Below are positions 9,301-16,502 of a stretch of DNA of 64,000 bases, in pieces. The stretch spans positions 1-64,000 of the forward strand of contig NZ_JAUZQF010000021.1 of assembly GCF_030718205.1 (NCBI RefSeq), read 5' to 3'. The stretch comes from Nonomuraea turcica (lineage in GTDB: Bacteria > Actinomycetota > Actinomycetes > Streptosporangiales > Streptosporangiaceae). The translations under genes were made by a program, and so were the position numbers. The number at the start of each line of letters is the position of its first letter. Position 1 is the stretch's first letter. The notes below the pieces were generated by a model that did no database searches, was not told the DNA's origin, and saw only the letters and a program-made list of their open reading frames with translations.

Positions 9301-9730
9301 TGTCGGCGTGGCGTACGTCGCCGGTGATCGCCCACATCAGGGCGTTCTGGTAAGCGGCGGCCGCGTCGGAGGCGGCCTGGTTCGTGAAGTTGGTGGGACC
9401 GCGGCCCCAGGTCGTGATCTGCCCGGTGTTCTGGACGGCGTAGGTGTGCTGGGAACGGGCGTGGGCGGCCATCGCGGCGAAGCCGGAGGCGATCGGCTCG
9501 CGTCCGGCCGCGACCGCGGACTTCATCCGGTCGAGATCCGCGCGGGAGTGCAGGAGACCGGGATGCGCGAAGGCGAACGCCTCGTCCGCGTTCGAGGCTC
9601 CTTCCGGGTCCAGAGCCCACGCGGGCGTGGCGGAAGCGGACAGCAGCCCGCTCGCGGCCACGGCCGCGAGCCCCGCCGCACCGAGGAACGACCGCCGGTT
9701 GAGGGGAAGCACGGGCGACTCCTCGCTCAT
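6344..9730 (-). CDS. Tat-exported alginate-lyase-fold polysaccharide lyase, multidomain
   Basis: This 1128-residue protein begins with a twin-arginine signal (NRRSFLGAAGLAAVAASG). Residues about 50-400 form the alpha/alpha-toroid of the alginate lyase superfamily, with NGNWDLAALRTILAIAV and RDQAHEQLAVG as likely active-site segments. Then follow a fibronectin-III-like domain (about 415-505), a DUF1349/laminin-G-like domain (about 510-740), a second Fn3 (745-830), a putative-Ig (He_PIG) repeat with LTLDPRTGLLSGTPAAAGEY (840-930) and a second DUF1349-like domain. It should cleave an acidic polysaccharide outside the cell; the exact substrate (alginate, glucuronan or another uronan) cannot be told. 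Its ATG overlaps the stop of the upstream beta-helix enzyme (ATGA), so the two are translationally coupled. Confidence 0.85.
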   Translation of the reverse strand: MSEESPVLPLNRRSFLGAAGLAAVAASGLLSASATPAWALDPEGASNADEAFAFAHPGLLHSRADLDRMKSAVAAGREPIASGFAAMAAHARSQHTYAVQNTGQITTWGRGPTNFTNQAASDAAAAYQNALMWAITGDVRHADKARDILDAWAASLTGITGADGQLGAGLQGFKLVNAAEILRHSGYDGWPEASVQRCVRSFTEVWYPAVSGYCLYANGNWDLAALRTILAIAVFCDDRVMFEDAMRFATAGAGNGSVLGRIVTAAGQGQESGRDQAHEQLAVGLLADAAQVAWQQGVDLFGYAEDRILANFEYFARYNLGDDSVPFTPDLDRTGKYIKTAVSNRQRGVFRPLWEMAYAHYAGRLGKPAPNTEKVIFRGAGGTRVVEGYNDDHPSWGTLTFAGTERGSGLPTGAPTAPAGVTAASGGAGIDVAWPAVVGAQTYAVWRKEPEADTYTMLAEGLTTTSYTDRTAASSRAYAYTVTASAGQGAGPRSLPVVAAPGLPAPWRTGDIGDARPKGSTGYDGERITMEAGGAGIAGDADSFRFAWLPLTGDGAVTARIVYPLSSQYSQVGVMVRGSLEAGAPHAAMLLQGLPLHAWSGVWTMRAATGGATRGTGSLPVPPSQRPAITVNAAFPISELGPLPESATPLESPYVEAAGDGYRLRMPYWVRITRKGDRLTGEISPDGHEWATVGSDDLPLGRHALVGLAFTSCLGVSEDYAETGTACLDNITVEGGSTGWSVPEPQGGVSVVQAAADGSAVELEWRDHDLSGRYTVWRGDTERGPYRVLAPGIAPIGFGTRTRFRDATGVPGRTYHYVVARNNTAGTGPRSRPVSAQMPQPSAAPALSVPKALYGNAAQPFRLVVRATGDPVRFTATGLPGGLTLDPRTGLLSGTPAAAGEYTVQLTAENAKGSATAALALSVAAAPPAPWAYRDLGDVVHDERLLGTYGVAFVRTPGITHHDNGVFTVRGAGVDLNVNGQGASAHFAYVPLTQDAELTARLTRPTGAPGRIGVVMAKSLNPFDLMAGTVVAAGGSGVCQLIRRTKVAGSAPAVNGPSFSGGPVWLRLRRAGLVFTASVSGDGETWTTVGQDTLAAFGDAPYYAGLAVTSGSPDTLATAVFDQVTLRT

Positions 9731-11508
9731 GCCGGGTGCCCGACGGTGAGGGAGAGGGACTTCGTCGCCGTGCCCACGGTGTTCGTGGCCGAGACGGTGA
9801 CCGTGTACGTTCCGGGGACCTGCGGGGTCCCGGAGATCAGACCGGTGTTCTTGTCGACCGTGAGCCCCTTCGGCAGACCCGCGGCGTCGAACGACGTCGG
9901 CAACGCGGTCGCGGTGATCAGGTGGTTGACGATCTGGCGCGCGGTGGCCGTGGCCTCGCCCGCACTGGTGATCTCCGGGGCGACGGTGGACGCGGCGGTG
10001 GCGGAGTCCAGGAAGCGCAGGTCCTTCACATGCTCGTTGACGAACATCGGCACCATGTCCTGGGTCAGGTACCAGCGCGGCTTCTGCATCGTGTCGGCGA
10101 TGACCGTGCCGTTGATCGCCAGGTTCTGGAAGGTGACGTTCTTGACAGGGCGGTCCGCGTCGTAGCCGACGATGACCGACATATTCGCGTTCTTGCCGTC
10201 GTACTTCAGGTTCCGGACGTACACGTTCTCGATGCCCCGGCCCGGCGAGGCGTTGTACCTGTTGGCCATGACGCGCATGTTGATCAGCTGGCCCCAGCGG
10301 AAGTCCTCCACCCGCACGTTCTGGATGCGGACATTGCGGATGAGGTTGCTGTCGCCGGTGTTCATGGCGAAGCAGCCCTGGTAGAGGATCTGGGGCTCGC
10401 GGTGGTCGAGGACGTCGATGTTGCTGAACACGATGTTCTCGATGACCTCGGGCTTCTCCGGGTTGCCGTGCGTGCCCATGTTGACCGGGTGCGCGACGTC
10501 GGCCCAGAGGACGCAGTCACGTACGGTGACGTTGCGGGTGTCGCCGTAGTAGTCCCAGCGGTGGGCGTAGATGGCGATGCAGTCGTCGCTGTTGCGCATG
10601 AAGACGCCCTCGATCAGGACGTCCTCGCTGCTGAACACATCGATGCCGTCACCCCACTGGCCGTGGCTGTAGGAGTGCAGATTGCGGACGGTGACCTGCT
10701 TGGACTGGCCGATCGTGCAGGCGTAGCCGCTGCGCGGGTTGAGCACCATGATGCCGTCGATCTCGATGTTCTTGGAGAACGCCGCCAGGACCCCGCCGTC
10801 CGCGTTCCACAGGATGCCCCGGCCGAGCAGCCGGGCGTTCTCGACGTTGCGGAACTCCACCCGGGCCTTCAGCACCGCGCCGCCGGCCAGGTACACCGTC
10901 TTGCCGCTGGGCACCATCACCACGTCGCCGGCGACGGTGTGCAGGCCGGGGCCGAAGTAGATGACGTCGGGGTCGCCGGGCTCCGGCCGCTGCGCCTCGA
11001 TCGGGTTGGCGTGCAGCTGCAGGTTGTCGAAGATCTCGCCGTCGATCTCGATGGAGAGGTTACGGGGCTCGCTGAGGGTGAAGCGCACGGTGTCGCCGGC
11101 TACTTCGTGCTTGATGTCGTACGACAGCGGGCGGATCCGCGCGGAGCCGATGGCGCCCTTGGACGAGGTGACCTCGACCTCCACGGTGCCGTTGAAGTCG
11201 AAGGTGGCGACCGAGGTGTTCCGGACGATGCCGGAGCCCGTCTTCTCGTTGATGGTCTTGGTCTGGCCACGGAGGACAGGTACCGGTTGCCATTCGCCGC
11301 TCGGCGTGCGCGCCTTGATGGAGAAGCTCGTGTTGGTCGGGACTCCGGCCGGGATGGGGTACACCACCAGCCGGTCGGCGACCTCGGGCCTGTCGTCTGC
11401 TCTCGCGGTGCCGGCCATCGCGCCGACCAGGGAGTACGCGGCAGCGCCAACGCCTGTGGCCTGGATGAAGGTGCGCCTGGTCAGCCCGATGCCGTGGGGG
11501 TCGGTCAT
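9727..11508 (-). CDS. Tat-exported right-handed beta-helix glycosidase (GH28/GH49-like)
   Basis: The 593-residue protein has a Tat signal (LTRRTFIQATGVGAAAYS) ending near ARA, an N-terminal beta domain, a parallel beta-helix (about 170-480) and a C-terminal putative-Ig domain with LTVDKNTGLISGTPQVPGTY. Candidate acidic catalytic residues lie in GDGIDVF and NSDDCIAIY, which resemble the GH28 NTD and DD motifs. The GHG and RIK motifs of true polygalacturonases are not obvious (NMGTHG instead), so GH49-like or another clan GH-N activity is possible. It is the first gene of a two-gene unit with the lyase and carries a LacI-type operator about 110 bases upstream. Both enzymes share the He_PIG module. 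Confidence 0.8.
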   Translation of the reverse strand: MTDPHGIGLTRRTFIQATGVGAAAYSLVGAMAGTARADDRPEVADRLVVYPIPAGVPTNTSFSIKARTPSGEWQPVPVLRGQTKTINEKTGSGIVRNTSVATFDFNGTVEVEVTSSKGAIGSARIRPLSYDIKHEVAGDTVRFTLSEPRNLSIEIDGEIFDNLQLHANPIEAQRPEPGDPDVIYFGPGLHTVAGDVVMVPSGKTVYLAGGAVLKARVEFRNVENARLLGRGILWNADGGVLAAFSKNIEIDGIMVLNPRSGYACTIGQSKQVTVRNLHSYSHGQWGDGIDVFSSEDVLIEGVFMRNSDDCIAIYAHRWDYYGDTRNVTVRDCVLWADVAHPVNMGTHGNPEKPEVIENIVFSNIDVLDHREPQILYQGCFAMNTGDSNLIRNVRIQNVRVEDFRWGQLINMRVMANRYNASPGRGIENVYVRNLKYDGKNANMSVIVGYDADRPVKNVTFQNLAINGTVIADTMQKPRWYLTQDMVPMFVNEHVKDLRFLDSATAASTVAPEITSAGEATATARQIVNHLITATALPTSFDAAGLPKGLTVDKNTGLISGTPQVPGTYTVTVSATNTVGTATKSLSLTVGHPA

Positions 11509-11616
11509 TGGGGGGTTCCTCCGGGTGGGGGGTTCGAATGCTCCGGGGACATAGAAATCGGTTGCTATGCCTTGCGTAGATATATCGCGGATGCCGCTCG
11601 GAGGGAACCTGTTGAC

Positions 11617-11627
11617 CGAAACTTTCG
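11617..11627. promoter_or_regulatory. LacI-type operator palindrome CGAAACTTTCG
   Basis: CGAAA-C-TTTCG is a perfect odd palindrome about 110 bases upstream of the beta-helix glycosidase start. Sequences of this form are the usual operator core of LacI/GalR repressors controlling secreted glycosidases in actinomycetes. Substrate-inducible control of the two-gene polysaccharide unit is therefore inferred. Confidence 0.55.
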
Positions 11628-11808
11628 CACAGGCCGGCTTCCGCCTCTGTGCGTGAAACCCTCAGGTGCCTGCACCTCTGCTTGCGCTCTAGGGTCGACA
11701 GCGTCCGGGGCTTTTCAGGACGTCGCACCAGTGCGCGATGAGCCGCCATGGCCGCCAGGCCCGCTTGCGCCGTGCTGCGGGGCAAGCGGGCGTCAGGGCG
11801 TCATGGTG

Positions 11809-12387
11809 TCAGGGCTTCGGGATGCGGTAGCGCAGGTGGGTCACGGGCGCGGTCCCCGCTACGGGTTCCCCCACAGGGATCAGCTCGGCCCGTTCCCCGG
11901 CGAACAGCGGTGTGCCCGCCCCCAGCAGCAGGGGGACGAGGCGGAGCCATATCTCGTCGAGCAGGCCTGCCCTGAGCAGCTGCCGGGCGACGTCCGCACC
12001 CAGCACCAGGACGTCCTTGTCCCCCGCGGCGTCCTTGGCACGTCGGACTGCCGCCTCCAGTCCATCGAAGGCGAACGTCCCGCCGTTGTCGCCGAGGAGG
12101 TCGTCCCTGGTCCGGTGGGTGACCACGAAGCTCGGGACGCCGGGCCATGGCGTGCCGCCCCACGGGCCCAAGCCGAGGTCGAAGGTACGCCGTCCGATGA
12201 CGGTGGCCCCTACCGCCGCGTCCACCTGCCGGCGGATACCGATGTCGACCCCGTCATCCGGCCCCTTCGCGGCCATCCACTCGTGCAGCCGTTCGCCGCC
12301 GTCCCCCATAGGTTCCGCCTCCCGGACGTTCGGTCCGGCCGTGAACCCGTCCAAGGACATCGACACATCCAGCACGACCTTGCTCAT
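11809..12387 (-). CDS. Dihydrofolate reductase family (RibD C-terminal-like) protein
   Basis: The start at 12387 is chosen because AGAAGGAGA lies just upstream; the longer open frame adds a non-homologous arginine-rich stretch. The 192-residue product begins MSKVVLDVSMSLDGFTAGPN, the hallmark of the RibD_C/DHFR-like family, and continues with GATVIGRRTFD, VLVLGADVARQLL and a final HLRYR strand. Members are NADPH-dependent reductases of pterin- or pyrimidine-like substrates; most short stand-alone actinomycete versions have no known substrate. It is a single gene between the glycosidase unit and the HEPN gene. Confidence 0.85.
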   Translation of the reverse strand: MSKVVLDVSMSLDGFTAGPNVREAEPMGDGGERLHEWMAAKGPDDGVDIGIRRQVDAAVGATVIGRRTFDLGLGPWGGTPWPGVPSFVVTHRTRDDLLGDNGGTFAFDGLEAAVRRAKDAAGDKDVLVLGADVARQLLRAGLLDEIWLRLVPLLLGAGTPLFAGERAELIPVGEPVAGTAPVTHLRYRIPKP

Positions 12388-12554
12388 CGCGGGTCTCCTT
12401 CTGCTCCACCGGCGCCGCCATCCGGCGCCGTCACGAGAAGGTCGGAGCCGGCCCGGCCGTCTCGACACCACCACGGCAAAATGAGTGGGGGCGAGGTGAG
12501 GCGTACTCGAGCCGGGGACGGCTCCGGGTAGATCCCGTTCAACTGCAGTCGCGA

Positions 12555-14186
12555 TCACTCGATCAGGTCGCAGAGACCTGGTCCCATGTCGTCACCCACC
12601 ATGCACAGGGCGGTCTCGGCGCGGGAGGCAAGGACGAGAGGCGGGACCCCGGCCACCAGGTCGGCGTGCGTCAGCCGGTCGAGTGCGGCTCCCACCAGGG
12701 GTGCGGTCACCCTGAGGGCCGCCTGGAGTGCCACCCCGCCCGTCGAGCCACCGTGCAGGACGATGTTGCGGCTGCGGTAGAGCCTGCGCAGGGAGATCTC
12801 GACGTAGCGGCGCACTCGGGCGAGCACCGCGGCCGGGTCGGCGAGCAGCGCCCGCATCCGGGCGACAGCCGCGATGTCGCTCCTGCGGCGCCAGGAACGT
12901 TCCAAGGGAAGCGAATGACCCTGTGCCAGCTCAGTAGCGATCAAGATGGCGCGTTCCCGGTTGGAGGCGCACTGCTCCAGCCGTTCGGCCAGATCTCCGT
13001 CTCCTGTGCGCCGGATGCGATAGGAGAGCGCGGTCAGCTCGGCCCGCGGCCAGGAGCAGGTGACGAGCGCGGCCGCGCGTGAAGCGGCGACGACGCGCTC
13101 TCGCTCGTCGGGGTCACGCGCCTCGGTCAACAGCGACTCCAGAGCGCTCCACCCGCCGGCGACGGCCGGGGCGAGCGGGCCGTGGTTGAGGGCCGAGGCG
13201 ATTTCCAGTGCCTCGTCCACGGCGCTGCGCCGCCGGTCGGCCAGGCGCTGCGGCTCTGCTCCGACCACGTAGAGCTGACGTTCGGCGGCCAGGGACAGGA
13301 CCCGGGCGCCCCGTGCGGGCATCCGGAGCGGCATCGCGCTGCCCTGGTTCAGCACGATGGCCGTGTCGAACGGCGTCACCGACCCGGTCGAGGCGAAGCG
13401 GGCGCGCGCCTGAAGGCGCTCGACCAGATCCGAGACGATCTCCAGTGCCCGCTCCGCGTCTCGTGCCTCGACCTCGTACGAAAGGGCGCCGATGACGTGA
13501 GCGGTCGGCTTCGCTCCGGCGGAGGCCATGAGCTCCGTGGCCTCACGCGCGCCGATCCAATGGGGCAGCTCCGCGGCCAGCTCTTCCCAGTTGTGCAAGG
13601 TGGCGAAGGGAACGACCACCGTCCAGCACGTCGGCGGCAGTGTCAGCAGCCCGGAGGCCTCGCTGATCAGCTCTGTGGCCGACAGGCCGAGCCTGTCCTC
13701 ACGGAGCCAGCGGTTGAGGCCGTCCATGCTGTGCCCGCTGTCAAGCAGATGAGAGGCGACCGCTCTGGCGACCTTCTCCGGCGGTGGCGGGTCGGCCTCG
13801 GCCACACACGCGGCCCAGCGGACGAGGTAGCCGGGACGGCCCAGGTCGATGAGGTGGCGCAGCTTCCTGCGGCCGTCGCTGGCGACCGTCAGTGTCGTCC
13901 GCAGGCATTCCTGGAGCTCCCGCCGGAAGGCCTTCGAGCCGAGTGCCGGGTCGTTGCCCAGCAGCCGCTCCATCTCGTGCCGTTGCCAGTCGAGCGCCGA
14001 CTGAGAGAGCACCCGACGGTCCACCCAGGCGCCCGCCTCATGCAGCTCCTCCAGAGCCAGGAAAGAACTGACATCCCAGAGCCGGAGAGACCAGGGAGCC
14101 CTGGGCCTGCTGAAGTCCAGCATGCGTGTGGTGACATGCCGGGAGTAGGACGATGAGGGATCCCGTCCGGGGGACGTGCTGTGCAT
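12555..14186 (-). CDS. HEPN-motif protein, possible ribonuclease or defence protein
   Basis: This 543-residue protein is largely helical and not assignable to a well-known family. Near residues 470-480 it contains YRSRNIVLHGG, which fits the R-x4-H catalytic motif of HEPN nucleases, and the RN...HGG context of ApeA-like HEPN domains. HEPN proteins commonly cleave RNA in abortive-infection and toxin systems. The N-terminal 450 residues (including LRHLIDLGRPGYLVRW and CWTVVVPFATLHNWEEL) carry no motif I recognise and may be a sensor. There is no signal peptide or membrane segment. A hairpin-rich small RNA lies divergently about 95 bases from its start. The defence role is inference. Confidence 0.6.
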   Translation of the reverse strand: MHSTSPGRDPSSSYSRHVTTRMLDFSRPRAPWSLRLWDVSSFLALEELHEAGAWVDRRVLSQSALDWQRHEMERLLGNDPALGSKAFRRELQECLRTTLTVASDGRRKLRHLIDLGRPGYLVRWAACVAEADPPPPEKVARAVASHLLDSGHSMDGLNRWLREDRLGLSATELISEASGLLTLPPTCWTVVVPFATLHNWEELAAELPHWIGAREATELMASAGAKPTAHVIGALSYEVEARDAERALEIVSDLVERLQARARFASTGSVTPFDTAIVLNQGSAMPLRMPARGARVLSLAAERQLYVVGAEPQRLADRRRSAVDEALEIASALNHGPLAPAVAGGWSALESLLTEARDPDERERVVAASRAAALVTCSWPRAELTALSYRIRRTGDGDLAERLEQCASNRERAILIATELAQGHSLPLERSWRRRSDIAAVARMRALLADPAAVLARVRRYVEISLRRLYRSRNIVLHGGSTGGVALQAALRVTAPLVGAALDRLTHADLVAGVPPLVLASRAETALCMVGDDMGPGLCDLIE

Positions 14187-14269
14187 CCTGCGACCTCGGG
14201 GAGATGCGAACGTAGGGTGTTGCTTTGACTACTCAGAGCATAGGAGAGCGGTGGGATCTGTGTTTGCTG

Positions 14270-14275
14270 TACGAT
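14270..14275 (+). promoter_or_regulatory. Candidate -10 element of the small RNA
   Basis: TACGAT fits an actinobacterial -10 box and would place transcription initiation near 14282, just before the first hairpin of the small RNA. The matching -35 is weak; TTGACT at 14225-14230 is too far for normal spacing. Confidence 0.3.
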
Positions 14276-14279
14276 AAGA

Positions 14280-14362
14280 ACGCCGCATAAGACGGCGCAG
14301 GCTTCTCCGGGGCTACGGCCCCCCAGAGGGCGTGATCGTAGAGATCACGCCCTCTGTTTTTT
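14280..14362 (+). ncRNA. Hairpin-rich small RNA ending in an intrinsic terminator
   Basis: The plus strand shows three successive hairpins. The first is CGCCG/CGGCG (14281-14297). The second is GGGGC/GCCCC closed by a cUACGg tetraloop (14309-14322), an exceptionally stable loop type. The third is a 13-bp terminator stem with a T run. No protein gene on the plus strand precedes it for several kilobases, so the terminator must serve a short independent transcript of about 80 bases. It does not resemble tmRNA, SRP RNA, RNase P or a tRNA. Its position between the divergent HEPN gene and a TPR regulator gene is notable. Confidence 0.55.
14325..14362 (+). terminator. Strong rho-independent terminator
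   Basis: AGAGGGCGTGATC (14325-14337) pairs perfectly with GATCACGCCCTCT (14343-14355) around a GTAGA loop, followed by G and six Ts (14357-14362). The T run shows that the plus strand is the one being terminated. This is the most canonical terminator in the window. Confidence 0.9.
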
Positions 14363-14490
14363 GGCCAGGCTCAGATGTCGTCGTGCCGCTACGCGGCTGA
14401 GCGCGGGGCCGGCGAACGTCCTACTCCCGGAATGGTATTCGGGGCCCGTCCGAACGCTCAGCTCAGATGAGCGACAGGGGGAGCGGAAAC

Positions 14491-16413
14491 GTGGGCGTAG
14501 CACAGCGGCCGGAGGTGCTGCCGGCCATAGGCTCGGATCTCAGGGTGGCGCTCGCGCTGGGCGAGCGTGCGCTGCAGGTGAACGGGGATCTGCAGACGGC
14601 GCGGCGCTGGTTCGACGCCGCCTACCGGCAGGCGGAGTTGTGCGGCGATCCGATCGCGCTCGGGGTGGCCGCCCTGGGGCTGGGCGGGGTGTGGGTGCAC
14701 GAGCACCGTACGTGCGCCGAATCCGAGATGGTACGCGCCCGCCAGCGGCACGCGTTGTCGCTGCTCGATCCCGCCTCGCCGCTGGCCTTTCGGTTACGGG
14801 TGCGGATGCGGGGCGAGGAGGACTACCGCGCCGGCGGGCACGAGGCGATCATGGGGTTGCTGCGGCAGGCCAGGAACTCCGGGGATCCGCTGGCGCTGGC
14901 GGAGGCGCTGAGCCTGGCGCACCACTGCCTGCTCGGGCCCGAGCACGGGGCGGCCCGGCTGGAGCTGGCCAGGGAGCTGATCGGCCAGGCGGCGGTCACC
15001 GAGCGCACGGGCGATCTGATGATGGGCTTGCTGTGGCGGACGGTTGATCTCTATCTGGCCGCCGATCCGCATGCCGAGCGGTGCCTGGAGGAGCTGCGCG
15101 GTCGGCTGCACGCGAACACCTATCTCGCGGCGGGGTACGTCGTCAACGCCATCGACGTCATGCTGACCATCCGGGCCGGACGGTTCGGGGAGGCGGAGCA
15201 GCTGGCGGGGGAGTGCTTCGAACGCGGCGTCGCGGCCGGCGACATGGACGCCACCGGCTGGTACGGCGGCCAGCTCGGCGCCATCCGCTGGTACCAGGGC
15301 AGGGCCGCCGAGACGCTGCCCGCGCTCCAGGACCTGGTCAGCTCGCCCACGCTCAGCCCGATCGACAACTCGTACGTGGCGGCTCTGGCGCTGGCCTCGG
15401 CGACGGCGGGGGACCGGCGGTCGGCGGCCGGGCACCTGGCGCGGCTGCGCGGGCGGGATCTGGGGGACCTGCCCAGGTCGAGCAGCTGGCTGGTCTCGAT
15501 GTACTGCGTCGTGGAGACCGCGCACCTGCTCCAGGACGCCGCCACGGCGGCGCAGGCGTACGCGTTGCTGAGCCCCTTCGCGGACCTCCCGGTGATCGGC
15601 AGCCTCGGCGTGGTCTGCTTCGGCTCGGTGCACCACGCCCTGGGCATGGCCGCGCTCACCCTCGGTGACCTGGAGCGGGCGGTCGGGCACCTGCGGACCG
15701 CCGTGCAGGCGAACCTGGCGCTGGGGCATTGGCCGGCGGCCGCGCTGTCCAGGTGCCGGCTCGGGCAGGCGCTGGCGCTGCGCGACGGGCCGCGGGACGA
15801 GGCGGCGCTCGCGGAGCAGGTCGCCGCCGCGCGGGAGGCCAAAGAGCTGGGCATGGTGCTGCCCGCCGTGGTGGGGCGGGCGGACGGCGGGCGGCGCGTC
15901 TGCCGCTTCCACAGGCAGGGGCGGCACTGGCAGGTCGAGCTGGGCGGGCGGGTCACGCTGGTGGAGCACAGTGTGGGCATGGCGTACCTGGCCGCGCTGG
16001 CCGACAATCCCGGGCGCGAGATCCTGGCCGTCGACCTGGCCGCGGGGACGTGGTCGCGCGGAGCCGAGGACGTCTCGGCGCAGCCGGTGCTCGACGACTT
16101 GGCCAGGGACGCCTATTGGGAGCGGCTGGCGCAGCTGCAGACCGAGATCGACGAGCTCGAGGCCATGAACGATCTGGCACGGGTGGCGGCGCTGCGGCTG
16201 GAACATGAGTGGCTGGTGGCCGAGCTGTCCGCGGCGACCGGCATCGGCGGGCGGTCGCGGCCGTTCGCGGGTAATGAGGAGCGTGCCAGGATCGCCGTCG
16301 GCAAGGCCATCAGGCGGGCGTTGTCGCGCATCGCGGCCGTGGATCCGGTGATGGGGGAGGAGCTGCGGGCCACCGTGCAGACGGGCCTGCGCTGCAGTTA
16401 CCGTCCCCGGTGA
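14491..16413 (+). CDS. TPR regulator with the C-terminal domain of ATPase-TPR regulators
   Basis: The GTG at 14491 has GGGGGAG seven bases upstream and is preferred over an ATG at 14467 without one. Residues about 10-440 are tetratricopeptide-like helical repeats. From about 450 a distinct module begins: CRFHRQGRHWQVELGGR, then VGMAYLAALADNPGREI, a coiled segment LAQLQTEIDELEAMNDLARV, and finally ATVQTGLRCSYRP. This module is normally the C-terminus of large AAA-ATPase/TPR signalling proteins, but here no ATPase domain precedes it. It is presumably a cytoplasmic regulatory or scaffold protein; target and ligand are unknown. Confidence 0.65.
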   Translation: MGVAQRPEVLPAIGSDLRVALALGERALQVNGDLQTARRWFDAAYRQAELCGDPIALGVAALGLGGVWVHEHRTCAESEMVRARQRHALSLLDPASPLAFRLRVRMRGEEDYRAGGHEAIMGLLRQARNSGDPLALAEALSLAHHCLLGPEHGAARLELARELIGQAAVTERTGDLMMGLLWRTVDLYLAADPHAERCLEELRGRLHANTYLAAGYVVNAIDVMLTIRAGRFGEAEQLAGECFERGVAAGDMDATGWYGGQLGAIRWYQGRAAETLPALQDLVSSPTLSPIDNSYVAALALASATAGDRRSAAGHLARLRGRDLGDLPRSSSWLVSMYCVVETAHLLQDAATAAQAYALLSPFADLPVIGSLGVVCFGSVHHALGMAALTLGDLERAVGHLRTAVQANLALGHWPAAALSRCRLGQALALRDGPRDEAALAEQVAAAREAKELGMVLPAVVGRADGGRRVCRFHRQGRHWQVELGGRVTLVEHSVGMAYLAALADNPGREILAVDLAAGTWSRGAEDVSAQPVLDDLARDAYWERLAQLQTEIDELEAMNDLARVAALRLEHEWLVAELSAATGIGGRSRPFAGNEERARIAVGKAIRRALSRIAAVDPVMGEELRATVQTGLRCSYRPR

Positions 16414-16502
16414 CGCCGGCGCGCGAGCCGCTGGGGCGGGCAAAGAGCGAGCCCCATGGTGGAATACAGGGTGGGCAGTGTTGGACAGGAAGAGAGCCAC
16501 CC

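Noticed and set aside
9736..12531. 931-residue plus-strand frame across the glycosidase gene
   Set aside because: It runs antisense through the beta-helix enzyme and the DHFR-like gene and has no recognisable domain, whereas both minus-strand genes do.
14280..14362. Retron msr/msd or tracr-like RNA
   Set aside because: No reverse transcriptase or Cas gene is near, and the structure is three simple hairpins without the conserved retron features.
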